Shown in pieces: positions 45,333-54,524 of a stretch of 64,000 nt of DNA (within the stretch, counting starts at the first letter, position 1; every line of letters starts with the position of its first letter). The translations under genes and the position numbers were made by a program. Under the pieces are notes generated by a model. That model was given only the letters and a program-made list of their open reading frames with translations. It did not search any database and was not told the origin of the DNA. The DNA is from Robertmurraya massiliosenegalensis JC6 (GTDB lineage: Bacteria; Bacillota; Bacilli; Bacillales; Cytobacillaceae): positions 29,116 to 93,115 of the forward strand of contig NZ_HE978520.1 in assembly GCF_000311725.1 (NCBI RefSeq), read 5' to 3'.

Positions 45333-45368
45333 AAATGGCGAAAAAGCACTATGCATTTTTCGCCATTT
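45333..45368 (-). other. Stem-loop between malA and the EIIA gene
   Basis: Perfect 13-bp arms AAATGGCGAAAAA/TTTTTCGCCATTT with a 10-base loop, 14 bases past the malA stop and just before the EIIA ribosome site. It may be partial attenuation or processing. Confidence 0.75.
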
Positions 45369-45381
45369 CTTCTATCTCGTA

Positions 45382-46725
<1,344 letters not shown>

Positions 46726-46743
46726 TTAATGTTTTTATATGTT

Positions 46744-48345
46744 TTATTCGTTTGCAGAAAATCCTAAATAACTGTCAACCGCTTTTCGAATGCTCGTTAC
46801 TTGTAATCCATACACAACCTGAACATTTTTATCTCTTATAATGACTCCGCTCGCACCTGTTTGTTGTTTTAATACATCCTCATCCACAACCTCAGGATTA
46901 TCTAATGTTAAACGAAGTCTTGTATAGCAATTTGTAACTGAGTTAATATTGTCAGCACCGCCTAAAGCATGTACAATAACTCCCGCAATTCCTTCTTCAC
47001 CTTGAGGAGTTTCAGAACCAGTTGCTCCCTTACTCTTTTTCTCGTTATAATCTTTTTTCGAATATAATTTTGTTTCTGCTCCTGCATCTTCTCTTCCGAC
47101 CGTTTTAAAGTTAAATTTCGTAATTAGGAAGCGGAAAACTAGATAATAGATAACAAAGAACATTAATCCAACTAAAATGTACATTGGCCAGTGTGTCTTT
47201 TCGATTCCAAGCGGTAGATTGAATAATAAGAAGTCAATCATTCCGTTTGGACCAATGGCTCTAACATCCAATAGATTCAATGTCACCATACTTAAACCAC
47301 TTAAAGCAGCATGAACAACGAATAATAATGGAGCGACAAACATGAATGAGAACTCGATTGGTTCAGTTACCCCTGCAATCATAGAAGTAACAGCAGCAGG
47401 AATCAAAATCGCTTTTACTTTGCGCTTGTTCTCTGGCTTAGCACAATGATACATTGCTAAACAAGCTCCAATTAAACCGAACATCTTTGAAATACCACGC
47501 GCATCCCAAATGACCGTATCAGAAAGAACCTTAACTGTCGGGTCGGCAATTTCAGCGTAGTAGATATTTCTAGCTCCTTCATAAACTTGGCCACCAACGT
47601 CAACGACACCGCCCAATGATGTATATAGAAATGGTGTGTAGATAAGATGATGAAGCCCAGTTGGAATAAGCAACCGTTCCAATGCTCCATATAGGAAAAT
47701 TCCGAAGCTTCCACTGTGATTAATCAGTGTTCCAAGGTTGTTAATTCCATTCTGGAAGAAAGGCCAAATATACGTAAGTGCGATCGATAATAAAACAACG
47801 ACTGGAATAAGGACAATAAAGACAAATCGTGATCCACCGTAAATTTGAAAAGCACCGTTAAATTCTTTATCAATAAACTTGTTATGAACCATGGCAGTGA
47901 TTGTTCCTAGAATCAGCCCTAGAAACACACCCATGTCAAGAATTTGGACCCCTAATACTAATGTTTGTCCAGTTCCCTGCAAGGATTCTCCCTCAAAAAG
48001 TACCCCGCTGAGTCCCATAAATTTGTTCATCGCATTAACAAACACTAAATAACCTAATAACGCAGTAAATCCAGCAAACGCTTTCTCTTTATTCGCCAAA
48101 CCAATTGCGATACCAACACAGAATATAAGTCCTAAATTTCCAAGAATCGATACGAGTGATCCGGTTAAAATCGTCCCGAATCCAGTTGTAATCGGATTAT
48201 CTAAAAATGGGATTACTTCAAGTAGTCTTGCGTTCGTAAGTAAATTCCCCAAGGCAATTAAAATACCAGCAATAGGTAGTATAAGAACTGGAATGAACAT
48301 TGCTTTAGAAAAGCGTTGCATGCCATCCATGATTTTCGTTTTCAT
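46744..48345 (-). CDS. malP: Maltose-specific PTS EIICB component
   Basis: Membrane permease of 533 residues. The Glc-family EIIC domain covers about 1-420, with landmarks PVLILPIAGILIALG, GLHHLIYTPFLYTSLGG and GVTEPIEFSFMFVAP. A C-terminal EIIB domain carries the phosphorylated Cys in NSVTNCYTRLRLTL. There is no EIIA domain. It imports maltose as maltose-6'-phosphate for MalA. GGAAGGGGAAGG precedes the ATG. It is transcribed leftward, with malA and the EIIA gene downstream. Confidence 0.94.
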   Translation of the reverse strand: MKTKIMDGMQRFSKAMFIPVLILPIAGILIALGNLLTNARLLEVIPFLDNPITTGFGTILTGSLVSILGNLGLIFCVGIAIGLANKEKAFAGFTALLGYLVFVNAMNKFMGLSGVLFEGESLQGTGQTLVLGVQILDMGVFLGLILGTITAMVHNKFIDKEFNGAFQIYGGSRFVFIVLIPVVVLLSIALTYIWPFFQNGINNLGTLINHSGSFGIFLYGALERLLIPTGLHHLIYTPFLYTSLGGVVDVGGQVYEGARNIYYAEIADPTVKVLSDTVIWDARGISKMFGLIGACLAMYHCAKPENKRKVKAILIPAAVTSMIAGVTEPIEFSFMFVAPLLFVVHAALSGLSMVTLNLLDVRAIGPNGMIDFLLFNLPLGIEKTHWPMYILVGLMFFVIYYLVFRFLITKFNFKTVGREDAGAETKLYSKKDYNEKKSKGATGSETPQGEEGIAGVIVHALGGADNINSVTNCYTRLRLTLDNPEVVDEDVLKQQTGASGVIIRDKNVQVVYGLQVTSIRKAVDSYLGFSANE

Positions 48346-48400
48346 ATTGCCTTCCCCTTCCTGTTCATTAATTCATTTTGCTAACATGTTTAGATTACAA

Positions 48401-48414
48401 TGTAAACGTTTTAC
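48401..48414. promoter_or_regulatory. Weak cre-like site before malP
   Basis: TGTAAACGTTTTAC matches the CcpA consensus at 12 of 14 positions, with mismatches at the end. It lies 56 bases upstream of malP. Confidence 0.45.
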
Positions 48415-48476
48415 TGTATATAGATTGAGCAAGTAAAAAAACGTGTTTCACTCATAGAAACACGTTTCATGAACGG

Positions 48477-49241
48477 CTATTCTTTTTTCGAAAGCGATAC
48501 TTCAACATATTGCTTGAAGATAAATTCAAACATCAGCAATAAACTTGGAAAGAAGCTATTCGGTAACATGTTTCGGTCATCAAGCTTATTATGATCAATA
48601 ATCTTAAAATTTAAATCAGACAATTTTGCGATCCGATTATCCGTTTCTTTCGTAAAAGATACCGAAAAAATACGATGTTCTTTCGCAGCTAGTAGTTTAT
48701 CAATGACGACCTGTGTTTCACCTGATTTAGAAATCACAATAAATGCCCCAATATCCTCAAGATTGTTTTCGAAAACACCGATAGAATCTGTCCCACTAGC
48801 AAAAATCGTTTTTCTACCTAAGACCAATAACTTCTTATAGAAGTACTCCGCTGCAATCGCAGAAAAACCAGTTGCATATATAAAGATGTATTTTTGTTCA
48901 AGCTTTAAAACCTTCTCAATAAACATCTCAATTTCAGCCATTGTATTATAAGTCAATAATTCGTGCTGTCTATTCCCTAAAAAATCCTCGACAATATCGT
49001 GTTTCGGAGTCTCCACTTTCTTCACGAGTGGCAGGAGTTGATAATACATATCAACAAATCCGCTATACCCTAATTTCTTTGAAAGACGAATAACCGTCGC
49101 TGGAGAAGTAAAATTTTCCTTCGCAATCTTCCGTACTCCTTTTTGCAGCACATCATCAATATGATCCACAATATATTGGACGAGCTGAATATCCAGTTCC
49201 GTTAAATTCTTTCCTTGTACCAGCTTGCTAATATCGATCAT
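48477..49241 (-). CDS. glvR: RpiR-family regulator of the maltose PTS operon
   Basis: Protein of 254 residues. The N-terminal RpiR HTH (VRKIAKENFTSPATVIRLSKKLG) is followed by a SIS sugar-phosphate-binding domain (YIFIYATGFSAIAAEYFYKKL, VISKSGETQVVIDKL). In B. subtilis GlvR (MalR) activates malA-glvR-malP in response to maltose. Here it lies directly upstream of malP. GAGGTGAT precedes the ATG. The effector is probably maltose-6-phosphate or a related sugar phosphate. Confidence 0.9.
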   Translation of the reverse strand: MIDISKLVQGKNLTELDIQLVQYIVDHIDDVLQKGVRKIAKENFTSPATVIRLSKKLGYSGFVDMYYQLLPLVKKVETPKHDIVEDFLGNRQHELLTYNTMAEIEMFIEKVLKLEQKYIFIYATGFSAIAAEYFYKKLLVLGRKTIFASGTDSIGVFENNLEDIGAFIVISKSGETQVVIDKLLAAKEHRIFSVSFTKETDNRIAKLSDLNFKIIDHNKLDDRNMLPNSFFPSLLLMFEFIFKQYVEVSLSKKE

Positions 49242-49506
49242 TTTTTATCACCTCTATCTGCAGGAGCATTGCCCAATGTCTGTTTGTTTATTGTATCGTA
49301 AATGGGAATTAAGCGACAAGGTGAAGAAGATTTGAAAAGATAGGAGAATCATCAACCCTCATCTTCGTTTTATTCGATTTATTAATTATTTAATAAAAGA
49401 ATAAATAATATTAATAAATTTAATCTTATAATTAAAAATATTTATTTACATATTAATTTTATTAATTTATAATCAAGTTACAATAAAAAACAGGAAGGAA
49501 TTGGTT

Positions 49507-49872
49507 ATGGCCCATCCCGTAATTACAAATTGTCCAGTATGCAGTCATAAGTTAAAGATTACAAAACTCCACTGTAAACACTGTCACACAACGATAGAAA
49601 ATGAGTTTGAGATGTCAAAGCTGGCATCGCTTTCCAAGGATCAATTGGACTTTATTGAAGTATTTTTAGTATGCAGAGGAAACATCAAAGAGGTTGAAAA
49701 AGAACTGGGGATTTCTTATCCAACCGTTCGCGGAAAACTGACTGATATTATCACCTCTTTAGGCTATGAGCAAAAAAAGAAAAACGAAGTAGACGAGAAA
49801 AAGGTTGTCATGATGCTGGAAAATGGAGAGATCACTCCGGAAGAAGCCATTAAGCTTTTAAAAGATGAATAG
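49507..49872 (+). CDS. DUF2089 family protein with zinc ribbon and HTH
   Basis: Protein of 121 residues beginning MAHPVITNCPVCSHKLK. The paired CPVC and CKHC motifs form an N-terminal zinc ribbon. A helix-turn-helix (VEKELGISYPTVRGKLTDII) and a short SHOCT-like helix pair at the end (MMLENGEITPEEAIKLLKD) follow. The ATG at 49507 is preferred because GGAAGG lies 8 bases before it. It probably regulates its own operon with the next two genes. The biological role of DUF2089 is not established. Confidence 0.88.
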   Translation: MAHPVITNCPVCSHKLKITKLHCKHCHTTIENEFEMSKLASLSKDQLDFIEVFLVCRGNIKEVEKELGISYPTVRGKLTDIITSLGYEQKKKNEVDEKKVVMMLENGEITPEEAIKLLKDE

Positions 49873-49884
49873 GAGGAGAGTTAC

Positions 49885-50304
49885 ATGAAGGAAGAAATCG
49901 CAAAGGTTTTAGCAATGGTACAGGCAGGTAAAATCGACGCCGATAAAGGCTCCGAGTTGATTGAGGCCCTGAAGGAAAAAGAAGGTGGTAGCAACATTCT
50001 TACAAAAAAGCATGATTTTTCACAAAATGATGGGCCGCGAGCATCAAAATATTTAGATAAAATGCTAAAAATCCGTGTTATCTCATCAGAAAATGATAAT
50101 GTTACTGTTAATTTGCCGCTCAAACTAGTCAAAGTTGTACTTATGGCCGGGCATAGCATTGCCTCAAGCATACCCGAGTCAGCAAAATATATGCAGGACG
50201 TTGATATCAATATGATTATTGATGCAATTGAAAATGAGTTAGATGGCCAAATTGTTGACATCAAATCAGCAAACGGTGACACCGTTTCAGTCATCATTGA
50301 ATAG
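49885..50304 (+). CDS. SHOCT-like N-terminal domain protein (YvlB-like)
   Basis: Protein of 139 residues. The N-terminus EEIAKVLAMVQAGKIDADKGSELIEAL is the short helical module that also ends the DUF2089 neighbour. The C-terminal half (about 60-139) is an alpha/beta segment ending GQIVDIKSANGDTVSVIIE that recurs in the next gene. There is no membrane segment. It is co-transcribed, 12 bases after the DUF2089 gene. Function is unknown; related proteins occur in envelope-stress operons of Bacillus. Confidence 0.82.
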   Translation: MKEEIAKVLAMVQAGKIDADKGSELIEALKEKEGGSNILTKKHDFSQNDGPRASKYLDKMLKIRVISSENDNVTVNLPLKLVKVVLMAGHSIASSIPESAKYMQDVDINMIIDAIENELDGQIVDIKSANGDTVSVIIE

Positions 50305-50313
50305 AGTGAGCTA

Positions 50314-50595
50314 ATGTTGCATGTTAAGGTGAAATCAAAAGAAGTAAGTTTCTCAATTCCTGTTCCATATATGATGTTGAATCTAGGCATTTCCATTGTT
50401 TGCTCCAATATGCTTCAACGGCACATAAACAAATGGTCAAAAGAATATATAGAAAAAAAGAATATCCCTTTCATCATTCCGCCTCTTGATAAAGCTGTTT
50501 TAAAACTTGTTGTAGATGAAATAAAAAATCATAATGGGCTTGAGCTTGTAAATATTAAAGCGAATGATGGATCAGAAGTTAGAATCAAACTTTAA
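50314..50595 (+). CDS. Small protein related to the C-terminal half of its upstream neighbour
   Basis: Protein of 93 residues. Its end LELVNIKANDGSEVRIKL aligns with GQIVDIKSANGDTVSVIIE of the preceding protein, and the early FSIPVPYMMLNLGISIV aligns with NLPLKLVKVVLMAGHSIA. It is thus a one-domain paralog. The gene starts 9 bases after the previous stop and ends at a strong terminator, closing a three-gene operon. Function is unknown. Confidence 0.78.
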   Translation: MLHVKVKSKEVSFSIPVPYMMLNLGISIVCSNMLQRHINKWSKEYIEKKNIPFIIPPLDKAVLKLVVDEIKNHNGLELVNIKANDGSEVRIKL

Positions 50596-50597
50596 AG

Positions 50598-50626
50598 AAA
50601 ACCGATCAAATGGATCGGTTTTTTTA
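50598..50626 (+). terminator. Terminator of the DUF2089 operon
   Basis: Arms AAAACCGATC (50598-50607) and GATCGGTTTT (50613-50622) with a T-run, 2 bases after the stop. Confidence 0.9.
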
Positions 50627-50680
50627 TTTTGCTTATCGTTCATCCCCTTTTATCTTTAATGTCCATTTCCTCTTTTCATC

Positions 50681-50699
50681 TTTTAAGGATTTTTTAAGG
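50681..50699 (+). promoter_or_regulatory. Direct repeat upstream of the export operon
   Basis: TTTTAAGG occurs twice with an 11-base period (50681-50688 and 50692-50699). One-turn direct repeats are typical of OmpR-type response-regulator sites. It lies about 70 bases upstream of the adaptor gene. Confidence 0.5.
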
Positions 50700-50765
50700 T
50701 TCGCCTTTTACAATTCCAAGAGAATAAGAAATTTATTCCCATTTATATAGAGGAGGAACAGAACA

Positions 50766-51749
50766 ATGAAGAAATGGATATCGATTGGTGTCATCTTAAT
50801 TCTTATCGCAGGAGGGAGTTTTTGGTTTTATCAAAGTAAGAAAACAGCTGCTCCTGTAGAACAAGAAATGATGACAACTACGGTTCAAAAGGGAGACATT
50901 AAAGTTCAGGTGAGCGGTTCAGGATCGATCTCATCTATTAATAGTTCAGACATTACTTCTGAATCTGAGGGGATTGTCGATGAAGTATTAGTCGCGGTCA
51001 ATGATGTGGTGGAAGAAGGAGATGAACTTCTCACTTTTACAGATGGAAGTGACCCCATCACGGCAGCTCATGCTGGTACGATTACGTCACTAGATATTGA
51101 AGATGGAAGCCGCGTTCAATTAAGTCAAGTGGTCGGACATATCACAGATTATAAAACACTTCAAACGGTCATTAGTGTAGACGAGCTTGATATCACAAGT
51201 ATTAAAGAAGGACAAGCAGCGGAAATTACGGCGGATGCTTTCCCAGATGAAACGTTTGAAGGAACTGTAACGGCCGTTTCAAAGGAAGGAACCTCTACGA
51301 ACGGAGTTTCTAGCTTCAATGTGAATGTACAGCTAACGGATCCAAAAGAATTATTAATTGGAATGTCCACCGAAGTAACGATTACAACAGAAAGCAAAGA
51401 AGCTGTTCTCTATGTTCCGATAGAATCAGTTCGAGTGAACGGGGACGAAAAATATGTGATCGTACAGGAATCAAACGAGAATTCAGAAGCTACGACACAG
51501 CAAGTGGTCGAGACGGGCATTAACGATGATCAAAATATCGAAATTGTCTCTGGATTAACAGAGGGACAACTTGTCCAACTAGCTGTCACGATTTCATCCG
51601 AAGGGCAAGGATTCCGTGGGGGGAATAGCGGACAAAGCTTTCCAGGTGCTGAAGGTGGACAAAACTTTCCAGGTGGGGCGCAAGGATTCCCTAACGGCGA
51701 CGGCGGAGGGCAAGGATTTCCAGGCAACACAGGCAGGGGGAATCAATAA
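50766..51749 (+). CDS. MacA-type efflux adaptor (HlyD/RND periplasmic adaptor family)
   Basis: Membrane-anchored adaptor of 327 residues. An uncleaved N-terminal helix (about 4-24) is followed by the lipoyl-like domain, split as SGSGSISSINSSDITSESEG and VSVDEL-type strands, and then a beta-barrel domain. Residues 280-327 are a low-complexity tail rich in G, Q, F, P and N with repeats like GQGFPGN and GQNFPGG. It links the ABC ATPase and permease that follow. It overlaps the ATPase gene by one base (TAATG). AGAGGAGG precedes the ATG. Confidence 0.92.
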   Translation: MKKWISIGVILILIAGGSFWFYQSKKTAAPVEQEMMTTTVQKGDIKVQVSGSGSISSINSSDITSESEGIVDEVLVAVNDVVEEGDELLTFTDGSDPITAAHAGTITSLDIEDGSRVQLSQVVGHITDYKTLQTVISVDELDITSIKEGQAAEITADAFPDETFEGTVTAVSKEGTSTNGVSSFNVNVQLTDPKELLIGMSTEVTITTESKEAVLYVPIESVRVNGDEKYVIVQESNENSEATTQQVVETGINDDQNIEIVSGLTEGQLVQLAVTISSEGQGFRGGNSGQSFPGAEGGQNFPGGAQGFPNGDGGGQGFPGNTGRGNQ

Positions 51750-52489
51750 TGTCCCATTCCGTTATTGAAATTCAAAAATTAGCCAAGTCTTATCAACTAG
51801 GTGGAGAGACCATACATGCTCTACAAGATGTTTCGTTGAACATCAATGATGGGGATTTTATCTCCATCATTGGTCCTTCCGGATCGGGAAAGTCTACGTT
51901 CATGAATATGATTGGCTGTCTCGATAAACCTGACTCTGGTGAATATCTCATTGATGGGAAGAATGTGGCGAAAATGAATGACAATGAACTAGCCATAATA
52001 CGCAATGTAAAAATTGGATTCATTTTTCAAAACTTCAACCTTTTAAACAAACTAACAGCTCTCGAAAATGTGGAACTTCCACTTATTTATAGAGGAATGA
52101 GTGCAAAAGAAAGGAAAGAAAAAGCCTTATCCTGTTTAAAATTGGTCGGACTTGAGGAGCGATGGGGCCACTTACCCACTCAACTCTCAGGTGGGCAACA
52201 GCAAAGAGTTGCTATCGCTAGAGCCCTTGCAGGGGATCCGACCGTTCTCCTTGCTGATGAACCGACGGGAGCATTGGATAGCAAGACCAGTCAAGATGTG
52301 TTGCAGTTGCTGAAACAATTAAACGAAAAAGGGCACATCATTGTTCTGATCACTCATGATTTAGACGTAGCAAAACAAGCAAAGCGGGTTGTGCGGATTC
52401 ATGACGGTCAATTATATGAAAATGGAGGTGACTGGTTTGAACCTAATCGAATCGTTCAAGATGGCTTTAAAGAGTATCAAAAGCAATAA
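51749..52489 (+). CDS. MacB-type ABC transporter ATP-binding protein
   Basis: ATPase of 246 residues of the MacB/LolD/YknY family. Walker A is GPSGSGKST, the signature LSGGQQQRVAIARAL, Walker B VLLADEPTGALDS and the H-loop ITHDL. It powers the permease encoded by the overlapping next gene. B. subtilis YknXYZ, an exporter protecting against the SdpC toxin, is the closest functional parallel, but the present cargo is unknown. Confidence 0.95.
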   Translation: MSHSVIEIQKLAKSYQLGGETIHALQDVSLNINDGDFISIIGPSGSGKSTFMNMIGCLDKPDSGEYLIDGKNVAKMNDNELAIIRNVKIGFIFQNFNLLNKLTALENVELPLIYRGMSAKERKEKALSCLKLVGLEERWGHLPTQLSGGQQQRVAIARALAGDPTVLLADEPTGALDSKTSQDVLQLLKQLNEKGHIIVLITHDLDVAKQAKRVVRIHDGQLYENGGDWFEPNRIVQDGFKEYQKQ

Positions 52490-53606
52490 ACTTCGCTCTT
52501 TTCTAACGATGCTTGGCATTATTATTGGGGTTGCATCAGTCATTACATTGATTGGAGTCGGTCAAGGTTCATCTAAGTCTGTTACCGATGAAATTGGTAG
52601 CCTCGGTACAAATCTATTAACGCTCAATATATCAGATCCAGACTCGGTACAGTTGGACGAAGAGGGTCTTGGGAAATTTGAGGAGTTAGCTGCTATTTCC
52701 GAAGTGGCACCCGTTGTTTCTGGAAGAGTGTCGGCCAAATATGGTGAAAATTCGACCCAAGTTTCAATTACTGGGACCACCTCATCCTATTTATCTGTAA
52801 GGGGATTGACCTTAAGTCAAGGCCGCTTTATTTCAGATATGGAACAGGAATTAAGACAAAAGGTCATTGTCCTTGGCTCCGACACAGCGGACACATTATT
52901 CCCAAGAGCGAACCCTGTTGGCGAAAATGTCAAAATCAATGGAGTCTCCTATAAAGTGATAGGAGTTTTAGAATCAGTGGGAAGTTCTCTTGGTTCAAGT
53001 GGAGATAGCATCATCATTGCTCCTCTATCTACAACACAAAGACTCATTCAGGATACAACCATCGGGACCGTTTATTTGAACGCAGAAAATAGTGACACGA
53101 TCAATTTTACAAAGTTACAAATTCAGGGAGTAATGACGACTTTATTTCCAAATTTGAGTGATGCTTACTCTATTTCAAGCCAAGAAGATTTAATGGAGAC
53201 GATGAGTTCTGTATCTAATACGATGACGCTCATGCTTGGTGGGATTGCTAGTATTTCCTTACTTGTTGGTGGAATTGGCGTTATGAACATCATGCTTGTT
53301 TCCGTATCAGAACGAACAAAGGAAATCGGCATTCGTAAAGCTATTGGAGCAAAACGAAAGTCGATCATGTTGCAATTTCTTATTGAAGCGGTCGTTTTAA
53401 GTATGATCGGTGGCTTAATTGGGATACTTTTCGGATTCGGGATTTCAAAATCACTAGAAATATTAGCTAGTATGACGATCTCGTATTCCTTAAACGTGAC
53501 CTTAATTGCTTTCTTATTTTCTTGCGCCATTGGAATTATCTTTGGCGTGTTCCCTGCTAATAAAGCTTCGAAGCTAGATCCCATTCAAGCATTGCGGCAG
53601 GAATAA
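52437..53606 (+). CDS. MacB-type ABC transporter permease
   Basis: Permease of 389 residues. The four-span MacB topology has a large extracytoplasmic domain at about 45-270. The N-terminus is NLIESFKMALKSIKSNKLRS, then FLTMLGIIIGVASVI; the FtsX-type C-terminal core reads GGIGVMNIMLVSVSERTKEIGIRK and ends ANKASKLDPIQALRQE. The start is TTG at 52437, with GGAGGTGA before it, and matches the N-terminus of YknZ. This gives a 53-base overlap with the ATPase gene, an unusually long coupling overlap. Confidence 0.93.
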   Translation: MNLIESFKMALKSIKSNKLRSFLTMLGIIIGVASVITLIGVGQGSSKSVTDEIGSLGTNLLTLNISDPDSVQLDEEGLGKFEELAAISEVAPVVSGRVSAKYGENSTQVSITGTTSSYLSVRGLTLSQGRFISDMEQELRQKVIVLGSDTADTLFPRANPVGENVKINGVSYKVIGVLESVGSSLGSSGDSIIIAPLSTTQRLIQDTTIGTVYLNAENSDTINFTKLQIQGVMTTLFPNLSDAYSISSQEDLMETMSSVSNTMTLMLGGIASISLLVGGIGVMNIMLVSVSERTKEIGIRKAIGAKRKSIMLQFLIEAVVLSMIGGLIGILFGFGISKSLEILASMTISYSLNVTLIAFLFSCAIGIIFGVFPANKASKLDPIQALRQE

Positions 53607-53651
53607 TAAAAATGGCACCTACAAAATGTAGGAAGCTTCCGGTTTGTCTCA

Positions 53652-53864
53652 TTTGATCCAACCATCTCTCACCCTTAAGCGGAATTTTTCCTGTTATCTC
53701 CTCAATGAAGGCCCTTTTAGAAGAAATAACGGAAGATTCTCCGCTTATGGAAGGCAAAAGCGTTTATTTTGGCATTTTTCGAGGGAATAGCAGGAATTTT
53801 TCCTGTTATTTCGCCTCTTTTTCATGATGGTTGCTCATTAAGCGGAATTTTTCCTGTTATTTTC
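53652..53864. repeat. Modular palindromic repeat, copy B (inverted relative to copy A)
   Basis: Reverse-oriented copy of 36957-37166. It shows the same four modules in reverse order (TTAAGCGGAATTTTTCCTGT, GAAATAACGGAAGATTCTCC, ATAGCAGGAATTTTTCCTGT, TTAAGCGGAATTTTTCCTGT) and the same flank CCAACCATCTCT. It lies 46 bases after the permease gene. No coding potential. Confidence 0.75.
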
Positions 53865-54075
53865 TCTTTGTAAATAATTCATTTTCATGCATGGGTTGGG
53901 AGTCAAAACTCATGTATGTTTTTATACCGATACTACTACCGTTTAGACGAAGATTTTATCGAACACTAATCGACAAGTCGAGGGAATTTATAAATTCCTG
54001 GAATAATAAAATGGCTATCCATCTTACTGAATGCTTGATGGTTAGCTTCCATTCATAATGTTGGGAGAGATTGAA

Positions 54076-54504
54076 ATGAAAAAAGTTAAAAAACGGGTTG
54101 GTATTTTAGCACTGGTATTCCTTATTTTACAATCCACCGTTGGAATTATTAATTATACCCAAACCGGTTCACAACAAGGTTTTCCGAGTGGTATGGAGAG
54201 AATGAACTCTGGTGGTGGTATGCCACCGCAAATGAATAACACCGAGCCACAAGACGGCGCTTCTGAAGATACTTCTGGAACAATTTCAAGCACAGAGAGA
54301 CCGGAGATGCCTCAAAATGGTGAGATGCCTAATTTTAGTAGAAGTGTTGAGCAACCGTCTGGTTCTTCATCCTTTTTAAGAAACCTTGAAAATGGAGTAG
54401 TAGGCGTCATAATCGATGGTTTGTCCCTTTTACTGGCTGTGACATGGATTGGTCTATCTGTTATAACGAGAAGACAAAATAAAAAGGGAACTCCAGAGGT
54501 TTAA
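54076..54504 (+). CDS. Small membrane-anchored low-complexity protein
   Basis: Protein of 142 residues from the ATG at 54076. The N-terminus is a signal-anchor-like helix (VGILALVFLILQSTVGIINY). A Q/G/M/P/S-rich middle includes QQGFPSGMERMNSGGGMPPQ. A C-terminal span VVGVIIDGLSLLLAVTWIGL precedes RRQNKKGTPEV, so both ends may be inside with the linker outside. The words QGFPSG and MPQNGEMPN echo the QGFPNG/QGFPGN tail of the MacA-type adaptor upstream, which suggests related surface function. No known domain. Confidence 0.72.
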   Translation: MKKVKKRVGILALVFLILQSTVGIINYTQTGSQQGFPSGMERMNSGGGMPPQMNNTEPQDGASEDTSGTISSTERPEMPQNGEMPNFSRSVEQPSGSSSFLRNLENGVVGVIIDGLSLLLAVTWIGLSVITRRQNKKGTPEV

Positions 54505-54524
54505 GTGCGAGGAGATGACTTAAA

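Noticed and set aside
49881-50408. Leftward open frame of 175 codons
   Set aside because: Antisense to the SHOCT-like gene, which has a ribosome site and operon context.
53165-53584. Leftward open frame of 139 codons
   Set aside because: Antisense to the conserved FtsX-type core of the MacB-type permease.
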